Shown: positions 1-7,500 of the stretch, piece by piece
Position numbering within the stretch: position 1 is the stretch's first letter
Layout: each line of letters begins with the position of its first letter
Assembly (NCBI GenBank): GCA_025997655.1
Contig: BNUW01000071.1
Span: forward strand, 1-12,228
DNA length: 12,228 nucleotides
Origin: Spirochaetia bacterium
GTDB lineage: Bacteria; Spirochaetota; Spirochaetia; Treponematales; Breznakiellaceae
Reading direction: 5' to 3'
Position numbers and translations under genes: made by a program
Notes under the pieces: model-generated
What the model saw: only the letters and a program-made list of their open reading frames with translations
The model's database searches: none
Told to the model about the DNA's origin: nothing

Positions 1-111
1 GGCCGTCGGGACAATTTCTATACCGCTCTCAAGTATACCTTCAGCCGGTTTTTACATGAAGACTGGTCTGCTTTTATTGTTTTTGTTTGGGGTGATGAAC
101 CTGACGGGTGA
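1..111 (+). CDS. C-terminal tail of an unidentified upstream gene (partial)
   Basis: From the first base, frame 1 stays open for 36 codons and ends with TGA at 109-111, before the rpoD promoter begins. The tail is rich in aromatic residues (FYTALKYTFSRFL, then DWSAFIVFVW) and ends DEPDG, which looks like protein rather than random translation. I do not recognise the family. Frame 2 is also open, to 148, so the frame choice is not certain. The minus strand is interrupted by stops. If real, the gene lies upstream of rpoD in the same direction and ends about 34 bases before the -35 box. Confidence 0.35.
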   Translation, partial: GRRDNFYTALKYTFSRFLHEDWSAFIVFVWGDEPDG

Positions 112-144
112 TACTTTGAATTGCTGGTCATGGGGGACCCCCGT

Positions 145-173
145 TTGACAAAAAATCGAAATTTTCCTATACT
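145..173 (+). promoter_or_regulatory. Sigma-70 promoter of rpoD
   Basis: TTGACA at 145-150 and TATACT at 168-173 are separated by exactly 17 bases, giving a perfect -35 box and a 5/6 -10 box at optimal spacing. The expected transcription start is near 180, which gives a leader of roughly 70 bases before the rpoD ATG at 249. An odd palindrome, GGGGGACCCCC (132-142), sits two bases upstream of the -35 box. It could be the remains of an upstream terminator or a protein-binding site. Confidence 0.8.
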
Positions 174-214
174 AGTAGAGTTGGTCTGCAAAATAAAGCC
201 TCTAAATGTAAAGC

Positions 215-240
215 GCGGGGGCTATTTTCCCCGTAAGGAA
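215..240 (+). promoter_or_regulatory. Leader hairpin next to the rpoD ribosome binding site
   Basis: CGGGG (216-220) and CCCCG (229-233) can pair around an 8-base loop, extended by a G-T wobble pair (215/234). The right arm ends directly before the Shine-Dalgarno-like AAGGAA (235-240), which is 8 bases from the ATG at 249. Folding this close to the ribosome site could modulate initiation. A regulatory role is only inferred; the hairpin and the site themselves are visible. Confidence 0.35.
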
Positions 241-248
241 GCAAGTAA

Positions 249-2063
249 ATGACGGAATTGCATACACCCGAAGTGACTATGCCAAATACATCTGCGCCGG
301 CAGACATGGCTCATGACCCTGCGGTGATAAAATTACTGGAATACGCCGGGGAAAAGAAAATCTTTTCCTTTGATGAACTTTCCGACTTTTTGCCCCCCGA
401 GGATATTGCTAATCCTGACAAAATGGAACAGGTTTTCAAGCTTCTGAACGAACATACGATCCAGATAGTTGAAGAGGATATCCCGGGGGAGGATGCGGCG
501 GGCGCGGCGGAGCCGGAGCTTGGGGCCATTAGCCCGCGGAAAAAGGACGAGGCGGATAAAAAACGGCTGGTCTACAACAAGAAGGAATCCTCGGTGGATG
601 ACCCCATCAAGGTGTATCTGCGGGAAATCGGGAAGGAGCGCCTGCTTACCGTGGAGCAGGAGATGGAGCTTTCCAAGCAGATGGAGAGCGGGGAGAATAT
701 CATCACCGGGGTTATCAAGAAGTCGGGGATGGTTATCACGGAATTTTGCCATATCCACCACCGGGTCTATTCCAAGAAGGACCCCCGGCAATTGGGGATG
801 ACCAAAAAGGAGGCCGGGGAGTACTTCATTGAGTGCCGCCGGTTGAACCAGTTTTACCGGGAAACTCTCAGGGTAATCGGAGGGGACCTCAAGAACTACC
901 TTGAGCAAAAGCGGCGGATCATCACCCGCGGGGGGGATATTTTTGAGGATCAGGAACTGGCCGGGCTGCGGGCCCGCATCCTTGAGACCATTGAATCGAC
1001 GGAAATCCACCCGGACGAAATAGCGGCCTTTTCGGAAAAGTTTGTCCAGGCCGCGCAAAAAATAAAGAAGTACACGAAAGAGCAGGAACGGATTGAAAAG
1101 CGGCTCCGGGTGGGGTCCGTCAGGGAGCTGCGGGCTCTTGGCCGGGGCCTGGTCATCCAGGAAGATCGGGAACGGCTGGAATCCGAGCTGGGGCTTACGG
1201 CGGACGAAATAAAGGAACTTATCCGGCATATCCAGGTAACGGATAAAAAACTCCGGCAGATGGAAGCGGAATTTGAGGCGCCAAAAGAAGATATAAACCA
1301 GATGGCTAAGGAGATAAACCGGGGCCGGGTGATGATAAAGAAGGCCAAGGACCGGTTTATCAAGGCGAACCTCCGCCTGGTGGTGTCTATTGCCAAGCGC
1401 TACACCAACCGGGGGCTGCATTTCTTCGACCTGGTCCAGGAGGGGAATATCGGCGTTATCAAGGCGGTGGAAAAGTTCGATTACCGCAAGGGCTTTAAAT
1501 TCTCCACCTACGCTACCTGGTGGATACGGCAGGCCATAACCCGGTCCATCTCGGATCAGGCCCGGACCATCCGGGTGCCGGTCCACATGATAGAGCAGAT
1601 CAACAAGGTGTCCCGGGAATCCAAGACCCTCCTGCAGGAGTTGGGCCGGGAACCCACGGACGAGGAAATCGCCGAACGCCTGGGCTGGACCGCCCTGAAG
1701 GTAAAGACGGTAAAAAACGTGTCCCGGGAACCAATTAGCCTTGAAACCCCCATTGGGGAGGAAGAGGATTCCCTGCTGGGGGACTTTATCGAGGACAAGG
1801 ACGTGGAGAACCCGGCGAACCAGACCGCCTTTACCATCCTCCATGAAGAGATTGCGGATGTGCTGAAAACCCTGCCCGTCCGGGAACAGGAGGTGCTCAA
1901 GATGCGCTTCGGCCTGGACGACGGGTATTCCCTTACCCTGGAGGAGGTGGGGCTGTACTTCAACATCACCCGTGAACGGATCCGGCAGATTGAGGCAAAG
2001 GCCCTGCGCCGTCTACGGCACCCCCGGAGAAGCCGGAAGCTGAAAGAATTTTTGGACCACTAA
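249..2063 (+). CDS. rpoD: RNA polymerase primary sigma factor RpoD (sigma-70)
   Basis: This is the housekeeping sigma factor that directs RNA polymerase to -10/-35 promoters. The 604-residue protein shows the full group 1 architecture. Region 1.1-like helices lie at about residues 23-80. Region 1.2 is at about 116-150 ([12 protein letters not shown]). A non-conserved charged insert occupies about 150-350. Region 2 (about 370-445) contains [31 protein letters not shown] and [14 protein letters not shown]. Region 3 follows from about 446. Region 4 (about 535-600) has [15 protein letters not shown] and the -35-binding helix-turn-helix [19 protein letters not shown]. The length matches spirochaete and other primary sigma factors. 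The ATG at 249 has AAGGAA 8 bases upstream and is preceded by a near-consensus promoter that this sigma factor would itself recognise, which allows autoregulation. The gene is convergent with the next one. Confidence 0.97.
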   Translation: MTELHTPEVTMPNTSAPADMAHDPAVIKLLEYAGEKKIFSFDELSDFLPPEDIANPDKMEQVFKLLNEHTIQIVEEDIPGEDAAGAAEPELGAISPRKKDEADKKRLVYNKKESSVDDPIKVYLREIGKERLLTVEQEMELSKQMESGENIITGVIKKSGMVITEFCHIHHRVYSKKDPRQLGMTKKEAGEYFIECRRLNQFYRETLRVIGGDLKNYLEQKRRIITRGGDIFEDQELAGLRARILETIESTEIHPDEIAAFSEKFVQAAQKIKKYTKEQERIEKRLRVGSVRELRALGRGLVIQEDRERLESELGLTADEIKELIRHIQVTDKKLRQMEAEFEAPKEDINQMAKEINRGRVMIKKAKDRFIKANLRLVVSIAKRYTNRGLHFFDLVQEGNIGVIKAVEKFDYRKGFKFSTYATWWIRQAITRSISDQARTIRVPVHMIEQINKVSRESKTLLQELGREPTDEEIAERLGWTALKVKTVKNVSREPISLETPIGEEEDSLLGDFIEDKDVENPANQTAFTILHEEIADVLKTLPVREQEVLKMRFGLDDGYSLTLEEVGLYFNITRERIRQIEAKALRRLRHPRRSRKLKEFLDH

Positions 2064-2111
2064 GAGGGGTCCACAGGGCTTCTGCATTTACTTTTTTAAC
2101 TACCAAATTCA

Positions 2112-2128
2112 CTCAGAACTGAGATATT
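2112..2128 (+). terminator. Possible weak terminator after rpoD
   Basis: A short perfect dyad, CTCAG-AA-CTGAG (2112-2123), is followed by ATATTTTT. The stem is only 4-5 base pairs, so it would be a weak intrinsic terminator. It lies about 50 bases after the rpoD stop. The much larger palindrome just downstream (2132-2242) could instead act as the transcription barrier. A 6-base dyad spanning the rpoD stop codon (TGGACC 2053-2058 / GGTCCA 2068-2073) is another weak candidate. Confidence 0.25.
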
Positions 2129-2131
2129 TTT

Positions 2132-2242
2132 GAAGAATTTTAACCGCGAAGGCGACAAAGGAAGATGAGGGATAGCCAGATCCCGAAGGGGTCTTCTCTT
2201 CCCCTTTGCGCGCCTTCGTCGCCTTTGCGGTTAAAATTCTTC
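2132..2242. repeat. Large palindromic element, copy 1 (between convergent genes)
   Basis: The arms at 2132-2161 and 2213-2242 are inverted copies matching at 28 of 30 positions, each beginning GAAGAATTTTAACCGC from the outside. The 51-base centre holds two smaller dyads: GGGAT/ATCCC (2169-2173 / 2180-2184) and AAGGGG/CCCCTT (2186-2191 / 2201-2206). As RNA this would fold into a long stem capped by two hairpins. It lies between rpoD and the convergent gene at 2262-3227, so it could stop or stabilise transcripts from both sides. The outer GAAGAATTTTAAC start is shared with the sequences at 3302 and 5827. Confidence 0.75.
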
Positions 2243-2261
2243 TATTTTGGAACTCAGGCTT

Positions 2262-3227
2262 TTATTCGGTCCCCAAGTTTAAAACCGTATAATCAACGAT
2301 GGTCCATATATCTTCTTTTTGGCGCAAGTAATAGGTATAGCGTTTCCGTTCGGTATAATTGCCGACCTTAAATTTTTCCAATACCGAAACGGTGCCTTCT
2401 TCGGCGGTGTAGGTGGTTCGCTCTATCTGGAACTCCATGGGGATGGTGGCGATATCCCCGTCGGTAACCGCCATCTCAAGTTCGCGCCGGTACCGGGCTA
2501 TCATTCTCCGGCGGCCCTCCTCGCTTTCCGCGAGCCATTGGCGCTGCCGCGGGGCATCCCGGACTATCATGGCCTCCAAATCCAGGTAGAGGAAGAATTT
2601 TTCCCACTGGCTTTTCTGCCGGGCGCTAAGGATATAGTTTACCACCTGATCCGGGGCTAATGCCGCCCTGACCAGGTTGGCGTTGGTTTCCACGTCCAGC
2701 GCCTGGGGAAGCCCGCTGGGACTAAGCAGGGCGGGTGGCCGGATGTTGAGGCTGAGCCGGTTGGATTCCAGGGAAATGCCGCCGGTTCCCGCCGTGCGGT
2801 ACAGTTCCGGGTACATCCGGACCTGGACCACGTAGGCGCCGCTCTTGTCCAGCAGGGTATAATTCCGCAGATCCTCCGTGAAGGAGAAGGATTCCCCGCT
2901 TTCCACGGTGATTTCCCGGAAAAATACCTGCTGGTTGGTGGAACGCCGGTTGAGCAGGGGTTCTGCGGCTTTCACCGGGAGGTTTGTCATGGTCCGCACA
3001 TCGAAGTCGATAGAAAAGGCCCGGTCATCCGCCAGCCTGAACCGGAAGGGGGATGGGCTTGTATTGGCAATGGTGATCTGCACAAAAATAGGATCATCCG
3101 TCAAATAGTAGATCCGCTTGTCAAAGTACCGGATACTCAGCCCGGGAACCTCCGGCCCGCCAAACACGGGAACGGAAAGGATGCCCAGAACCAGGGCAAG
3201 GACCATAATTTTTCGCTGTTTCACCAT
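2262..3227 (-). CDS. Secreted protein of unknown function
   Basis: I do not recognise the family. The 321-residue protein begins with a basic stretch (MVKQRKIM) and a hydrophobic core, LALVLGILSVPVF, followed by GG. This is a good signal peptide with likely cleavage near residue 23, so the mature protein should be periplasmic or surface-exposed. Residues about 28-165 read as beta-rich (YLTDDPIFVQITIANTSPSP, then repeated strand-like segments), resembling an immunoglobulin-like or BsuPI-like fold. The C-terminal part (about 225-321) has helices followed by strands ending DIWTIVDYTVLNLG, in the style of NTF2-like/lumazine-binding folds. Both fold suggestions are inference. The ATG (complement of 3225-3227) has AGAGG a few bases upstream on its strand. 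The gene is convergent with rpoD and divergent from the gene at 3473. Confidence 0.8.
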   Translation of the reverse strand: MVKQRKIMVLALVLGILSVPVFGGPEVPGLSIRYFDKRIYYLTDDPIFVQITIANTSPSPFRFRLADDRAFSIDFDVRTMTNLPVKAAEPLLNRRSTNQQVFFREITVESGESFSFTEDLRNYTLLDKSGAYVVQVRMYPELYRTAGTGGISLESNRLSLNIRPPALLSPSGLPQALDVETNANLVRAALAPDQVVNYILSARQKSQWEKFFLYLDLEAMIVRDAPRQRQWLAESEEGRRRMIARYRRELEMAVTDGDIATIPMEFQIERTTYTAEEGTVSVLEKFKVGNYTERKRYTYYLRQKEDIWTIVDYTVLNLGTE

Positions 3228-3301
3228 AAAACCTCTAACTCCCTATATATAGTAATCGGTAGGTCCGTATGAATACCTTACAAGAAACGAGATATACCGA
3301 T

Positions 3302-3413
3302 GAAGAATTTTAACACAGAGAGCACAAAGGAGGCACAGAGGACACAGAGGAAGAGGGAAAATTGACTATTTACTCCTTCATTCTTCCCTCTGTGTTCTCT
3401 GTGTTTATTCTTC
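3302..3413. repeat. Palindromic element, copy 2 (between divergent genes)
   Basis: The left end reads GAAGAATTTTAACACAGAGA and the right end closes with the inverted counterpart. Paired blocks are GAAGAAT/ATTCTTC (3302-3308 / 3407-3413) and AACACAGAGA/TCTCTGTGTT (3312-3321 / 3396-3405). The left half also holds a second block with a CACAGAGGACACAGAGGA core (3334-3351). It can pair with 3382-3403 instead, so two alternative folds compete for one right arm. The element fills most of the gap between the divergent genes at 2262-3227 and 3473-4519, where promoters for both would be expected. Confidence 0.7.
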
Positions 3414-3464
3414 TCCTGAATATCTTAGCGCTATGCTTGAAACCTGCCGAAAAATGATATACGG

Positions 3465-3470
3465 TATAAT
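3465..3470 (+). promoter_or_regulatory. TATAAT box directly before the start codon at 3473
   Basis: A perfect TATAAT lies only two bases upstream of the ATG at 3473. The nearest -35-like sequence, TTGAAA (3437-3442), is 22 bases away, which is too far for a standard sigma-70 promoter. Transcription from this box would start inside the coding sequence, so it cannot simply serve this start codon. It may be chance in an AT-rich leader. No other good promoter for the downstream cluster is visible. Confidence 0.25.
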
Positions 3471-3472
3471 AA

Positions 3473-4519
3473 ATGAGAAAAAAGGCCATCCTGCTGTTGC
3501 TGCTGATCATCTCCGCAGCCGCCGTCTATTCCCAAACCCGGGAGGAAACGAAGATTTTTGTCCGGCCGGTAACCGGAGGCACGGAAGAAGAAAGCGTCTA
3601 TTTCCATGATAATTTTATTATGGAAATAGAGGCCGCGCGGTACATGATCGTTGATTCCGAAGGGGAAGCGGACTTTGCGTTTCGTTTAGATTGTATAAAA
3701 GGACTGGATGAATTCGGCGAATGGAAGGCCCTTGAAATAACGGTACTGGAACTGCGTGAGGGGCGTGAAGTCATAACCCTTAGTTGTTATTATGATGCGC
3801 TCAGTGAAATGGCCGACTGGAATTTATATCTGGTGTACCAGGCCATGGCAAATGTTCCCTTGACGAAACAATACGCCTCCATCGGGCAGAAAGTCCGGGA
3901 GTCCGTTTATATTGATACCTCCCCCCAGGTATTAGCGGTGCAGGCCTGGGAAGACCAGCGGTGGCGGAATAAATGGATATATGTGACCGCTTATGCCGAT
4001 ATGGGTTTTGGCTTTGGGTATAATGAAAAAAATACCGATAAAACTGGCCCGTATATACCGAACGTATTTGGCGGGGGGATTACCGGTGAGTTTCATTTTC
4101 TCAATTGGATGAGTGTTGAAGCCGGTGTGGAACTGGAGGCCAGTATCGCGCAGAGTGATCTTGTCCCCGTTATTGGTTTTCCGGTACTCATAAAGTTCCC
4201 GTTAAAACCGTCGCTTCATTTTATGATTTCTCCCTATGTGGGGGCGCAATATAATATATCTGATAATGAGTATCTTGGTCTCTTTAATGTTCTTATCGGC
4301 GTTCAGGCCGCGGTAAAGGCATGGAGCAGGGGGGGATTTTTTATTGATATACGATACAATATAGATTTTGCCGATGATATGGATTTCTACCGGTACCCCT
4401 TTAAAATTGACGGCCGTGGATTCGCCCTTGGGAAAGATACTGTCGAACTGGGATTTGGCTATAAATTCGGGTGGCGGGACCGTACGTACCCGCCGCAGCC
4501 GCCGGCAAAAGAAAAATAG
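3473..4519 (+). CDS. Exported protein with predicted outer-membrane beta-barrel domain
   Basis: The 348-residue protein starts with a textbook signal peptide (MRKKAILLLLLIISAAAVYS-Q, cleavage likely after residue 20). Residues about 25-135 form a mixed domain (KIFVRPVTGG, DNFIMEIEAARYMIVDS) that loosely resembles the N-terminal or CsgG/TolB-like domains of envelope lipoproteins. Residues about 168-334 alternate glycine- and aromatic-rich strands (WIYVTAYADMGFGFGY, GGGITGEFHF, VELGFGYKFGW), typical of a small outer-membrane barrel. A Pro/Lys tail follows. An in-frame TAA immediately precedes the ATG at 3473, fixing the earliest start, and no clear Shine-Dalgarno is visible. Codon use is visibly more AT-rich than in mfd or rpoD. 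The stop is 5 bases before the mfd start, so co-transcription is likely. The exact function is unknown. Confidence 0.8.
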   Translation: MRKKAILLLLLIISAAAVYSQTREETKIFVRPVTGGTEEESVYFHDNFIMEIEAARYMIVDSEGEADFAFRLDCIKGLDEFGEWKALEITVLELREGREVITLSCYYDALSEMADWNLYLVYQAMANVPLTKQYASIGQKVRESVYIDTSPQVLAVQAWEDQRWRNKWIYVTAYADMGFGFGYNEKNTDKTGPYIPNVFGGGITGEFHFLNWMSVEAGVELEASIAQSDLVPVIGFPVLIKFPLKPSLHFMISPYVGAQYNISDNEYLGLFNVLIGVQAAVKAWSRGGFFIDIRYNIDFADDMDFYRYPFKIDGRGFALGKDTVELGFGYKFGWRDRTYPPQPPAKEK

Positions 4520-4524
4520 AAAGT

Positions 4525-7500
4525 ATGGCTCCGAATACCGTGTCGGTTCCTTCATTTTTAAAGCGGATAGCCGCATCCCCAACGGTTTCCGGTGTTCTTG
4601 ACGCCTCTTTGCGGGGCGCTTTCCCCCTTGAAATAGAGGGCGCCGAAGGTTCCTTCGGGGCGATACTCCTGGCCGGCTTGTTCCAAAACAAGCCCGGTAC
4701 TTTCCTGGCGGTGACCCCCACGGAACGGGAGGCTGTGGATCTGGCTTCGGACCTGGAAACCCTGGGGCTGCCGGTGGCGCTGTTCCCCTGGTGGGGCGCC
4801 ATGCCCTACCGGGAAATGGCCCCCCTTTCGGCGGTGTTTGGGGACCGGAGCCGGGTTTTGAGCGCCCTGGCCAGGACCGGGGGGGGACGCGGTATCGTAA
4901 TTGCGCCGGAGCGGGCTTTTCTTACCCCCCTGCCGCCTCCGGATTATATCCGCAGCCTCCTCATCACCCTTAAGCCCGGCGGAAAAATCGACACGGTGTC
5001 CCTGGCGGAAACCCTGGTGCGTTACGGCTATACCCGGGCGCCGCGGGTCCAGGTTCATGGGGAGTTTGCCCTGCGGGGGGAGGTGCTGGATGTCCTTATG
5101 GGGGACGGAGAAGCGTACCGGGTTTTGTTTGACTTTGACGTGGTGGAATCCATTAAGCGCTTCGATCCCGTGGACCAGAGCAGCACGATCCATGACAAAG
5201 CAGCGGAACTGGTGATTCGCCCCCTTAAAGAGGTGGTCTGGTCCGATGACCGGATCGAAGCCTTAAGCCGAAACCTTGCATCCATGGAGGAATTTTCCGG
5301 TCAAGGCCGCAGCCAGGGCCGGGCGATCCTTGAAGAGCTGATGACCCGCCGGACTGCCCCCGGAGAGGAACTGTTTTTTCCCCTGGCCTTTGAAACTGCC
5401 GCCTCACTGACGGACTATCTGGGGGAAGCGGACATAGGTCCGGGAACGGTTTGCTATTTTGAACGGGAACGGCTGGAAAACGCCCAGGAATCCCTGGACC
5501 GGGAATACAAAAGCCTTTACACCAAGGCATTGCGGGAACGGGATGTCCCGGCGCCGGAACGGATATTGCTGAAGTTCGGGGATCTTGCGGACCGCATCCC
5601 CCGGCGGGTTTCCTTCATGACCATTAAGGGGGATGCGGATACGGCGGCGCACCGGGTTACGGTGTCCTGCGATCCCCCCCGGAGTTTTTTCGGCAACATC
5701 AATTACTTAAAGGAAGAGTTTGCCGTTCTGGCGAAACAGGGCTGGGAATTGGTGGTGGCGGCGGAATCGGATACCCAGGCGGCACGCTTAGAAGAACTGT
5801 TTAAGGACGAGCTTGGGGGAGAAGAGGAAGAATTTTTAACCACAAAGGACACAAAGGACACGAAGAAGAAGGAGAAGAAGGAAGAGAAAGCAAAGAAGGA
5901 AGGAGAAGGACGGGCGGGGGTGATGGTGGCGGCATTGCCTTTGACTTCGGGGTTTGCTTTGCCGGATATCAAACTTATGCTGGTCCAGGAGAACGAGATT
6001 TTCGGCAGGCGGAAACGGCCGCCCCGGTCCCTCAGACAGGCGCGGAGTGTTGCCATAGACTCCTTTGTGGAGCTAAACCCCGGGGACTTCGTGGTGCACA
6101 TAAACTACGGCATCGGGCTGTTCAAGGGGATTGAGCGCATCAAGGCCCTGGGGCATGAACGGGACTACATCAAGCTGGAATACCTGGGTGAGGAAATAGT
6201 TTTTGTACCCATTGAGCAGGTCAATCTGGTCCAGCGGTATATCGGGAACGAGGGGGCGCCGCCGCGGCTGGATAAGCTGGGGTCCAAGAGCTGGGAAAAC
6301 CGGAAGGGCCGGGTCAAGCAGTCTGTAGAGGAGATCGCAGAAAAGCTCATCGAGCTGTATTCTAAACGCCGGGCTTCCCGGGGGTTTGCGTTCCCGGTGG
6401 ATACCGAATGGCAGACCATGTTTGAGGCGAGCTTTCCCTTTGATGAAACCGAGGATCAGCTTCGCTGTGTGGAGGAGATTAAGGAGGACATGGAAAAGCC
6501 CAACCCCATGGACCGCCTTATCTGCGGGGACGTGGGCTACGGCAAGACCGAAGTGGCGGTGCGGGCCTGCTTTAAGGCTGTCATGGGGGGGAAGCAGGTG
6601 GCGTTTCTGGCCCCCACAACGATACTGGCGGAACAGCATTACGAAAATTTCCAGGAACGCTTCTCCCAGTTTCCGGTGCGGCTGGCCATGCTCTCCCGGT
6701 TTGTGGACCGGAGTGAAACCCGGAAGGCATTGGAGGCGGTAAAGAAGGGGGAGGTGGACATCCTGGTGGGGACCCACCGGATCATCCAGAAGGATGTGGC
6801 CTTTAAGGACCTGGGGCTCATGGTGATCGACGAGGAACAGCGCTTTGGGGTGAAGGACAAGGAGCGGCTCAAAACAATGAAGCACAACGTGGACTGCCTT
6901 ACCCTGAGCGCCACCCCCATCCCCCGGACCCTCCACATGAGCCTCCTCAAGATTCGGGACATGAGCCTCCTGGCAACCCCCCCCCATAACCGCCGCCCCA
7001 TAGAAACCTTTGTCGGCGAGTTCAACGAGGAAAAGCTTGCGGCGGCCATACGGGCGGAGGTGGAGCGGGGCGGGCAGGTGTTTTTTCTGCACAATAGGGT
7101 GGAGAGCCTTACCGACACACGGATACGGATAGAACACCTGGTGCCGGAGATGCTGGTGGAAACCGCCCACGGCCAAATGGACACCCAGGACCTGGAGGAC
7201 GTGATGCACCGGTTCATCCACGGGGGCTTTCACGTTCTGGTGTCCACCACCATTATTGAAAACGGCATCGACATCCCCAACGTGAACACTATTATTATCG
7301 ACCGGGCGGATATGTACGGCGTGTCCCAGCTCTACCAGCTCCGGGGCAGGGTAGGGCGCTCAGACAGGGTGGCCTACGCGTACCTTTTCTACCCCAGGGA
7401 CCGCGCCCTGACTGAGCTTGCCATGAAGCGGCTCCAGGTTGTTTCCGACTTTACCGAACTGGGCTCGGGGTTTAAGATTGCCATGAAGGACATGGAGATC

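Noticed and set aside
56..148. 30-codon frame MKTGLLLLFLFG... resembling a signal peptide
   Set aside because: It has no ribosome site, overlaps the -35 box, and competes with a more protein-like frame. The hydrophobic look comes from T-rich sequence.
206..211. ATG-TAA start-stop in the rpoD leader
   Set aside because: No Shine-Dalgarno precedes it, and a six-base match is expected by chance.
333..1844. Long open frame on the minus strand of rpoD
   Set aside because: It lies fully antisense to an unmistakable rpoD. Its composition (Pro, Leu, Gly, His, Phe) is what GC-rich coding DNA gives when read backwards.
4471..4524. Upstream start for mfd at 4471
   Set aside because: It would add 18 residues read from the preceding gene's C-terminal coding region (RTYPPQPPAKEK in its own frame). 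ATG 4525 directly follows that gene's stop and fits the family.
5838..5865. Tandem ACACAAAGG units as a CRISPR or minisatellite array
   Set aside because: There are only about two short units, no spacers and no nearby cas genes. It is better explained as part of the palindrome family.
6073..7233. 386-codon minus-strand open frame within mfd
   Set aside because: It is antisense to the conserved polymerase-interacting and motor domains of mfd, has no recognisable motifs, and results from third-position G/C bias.
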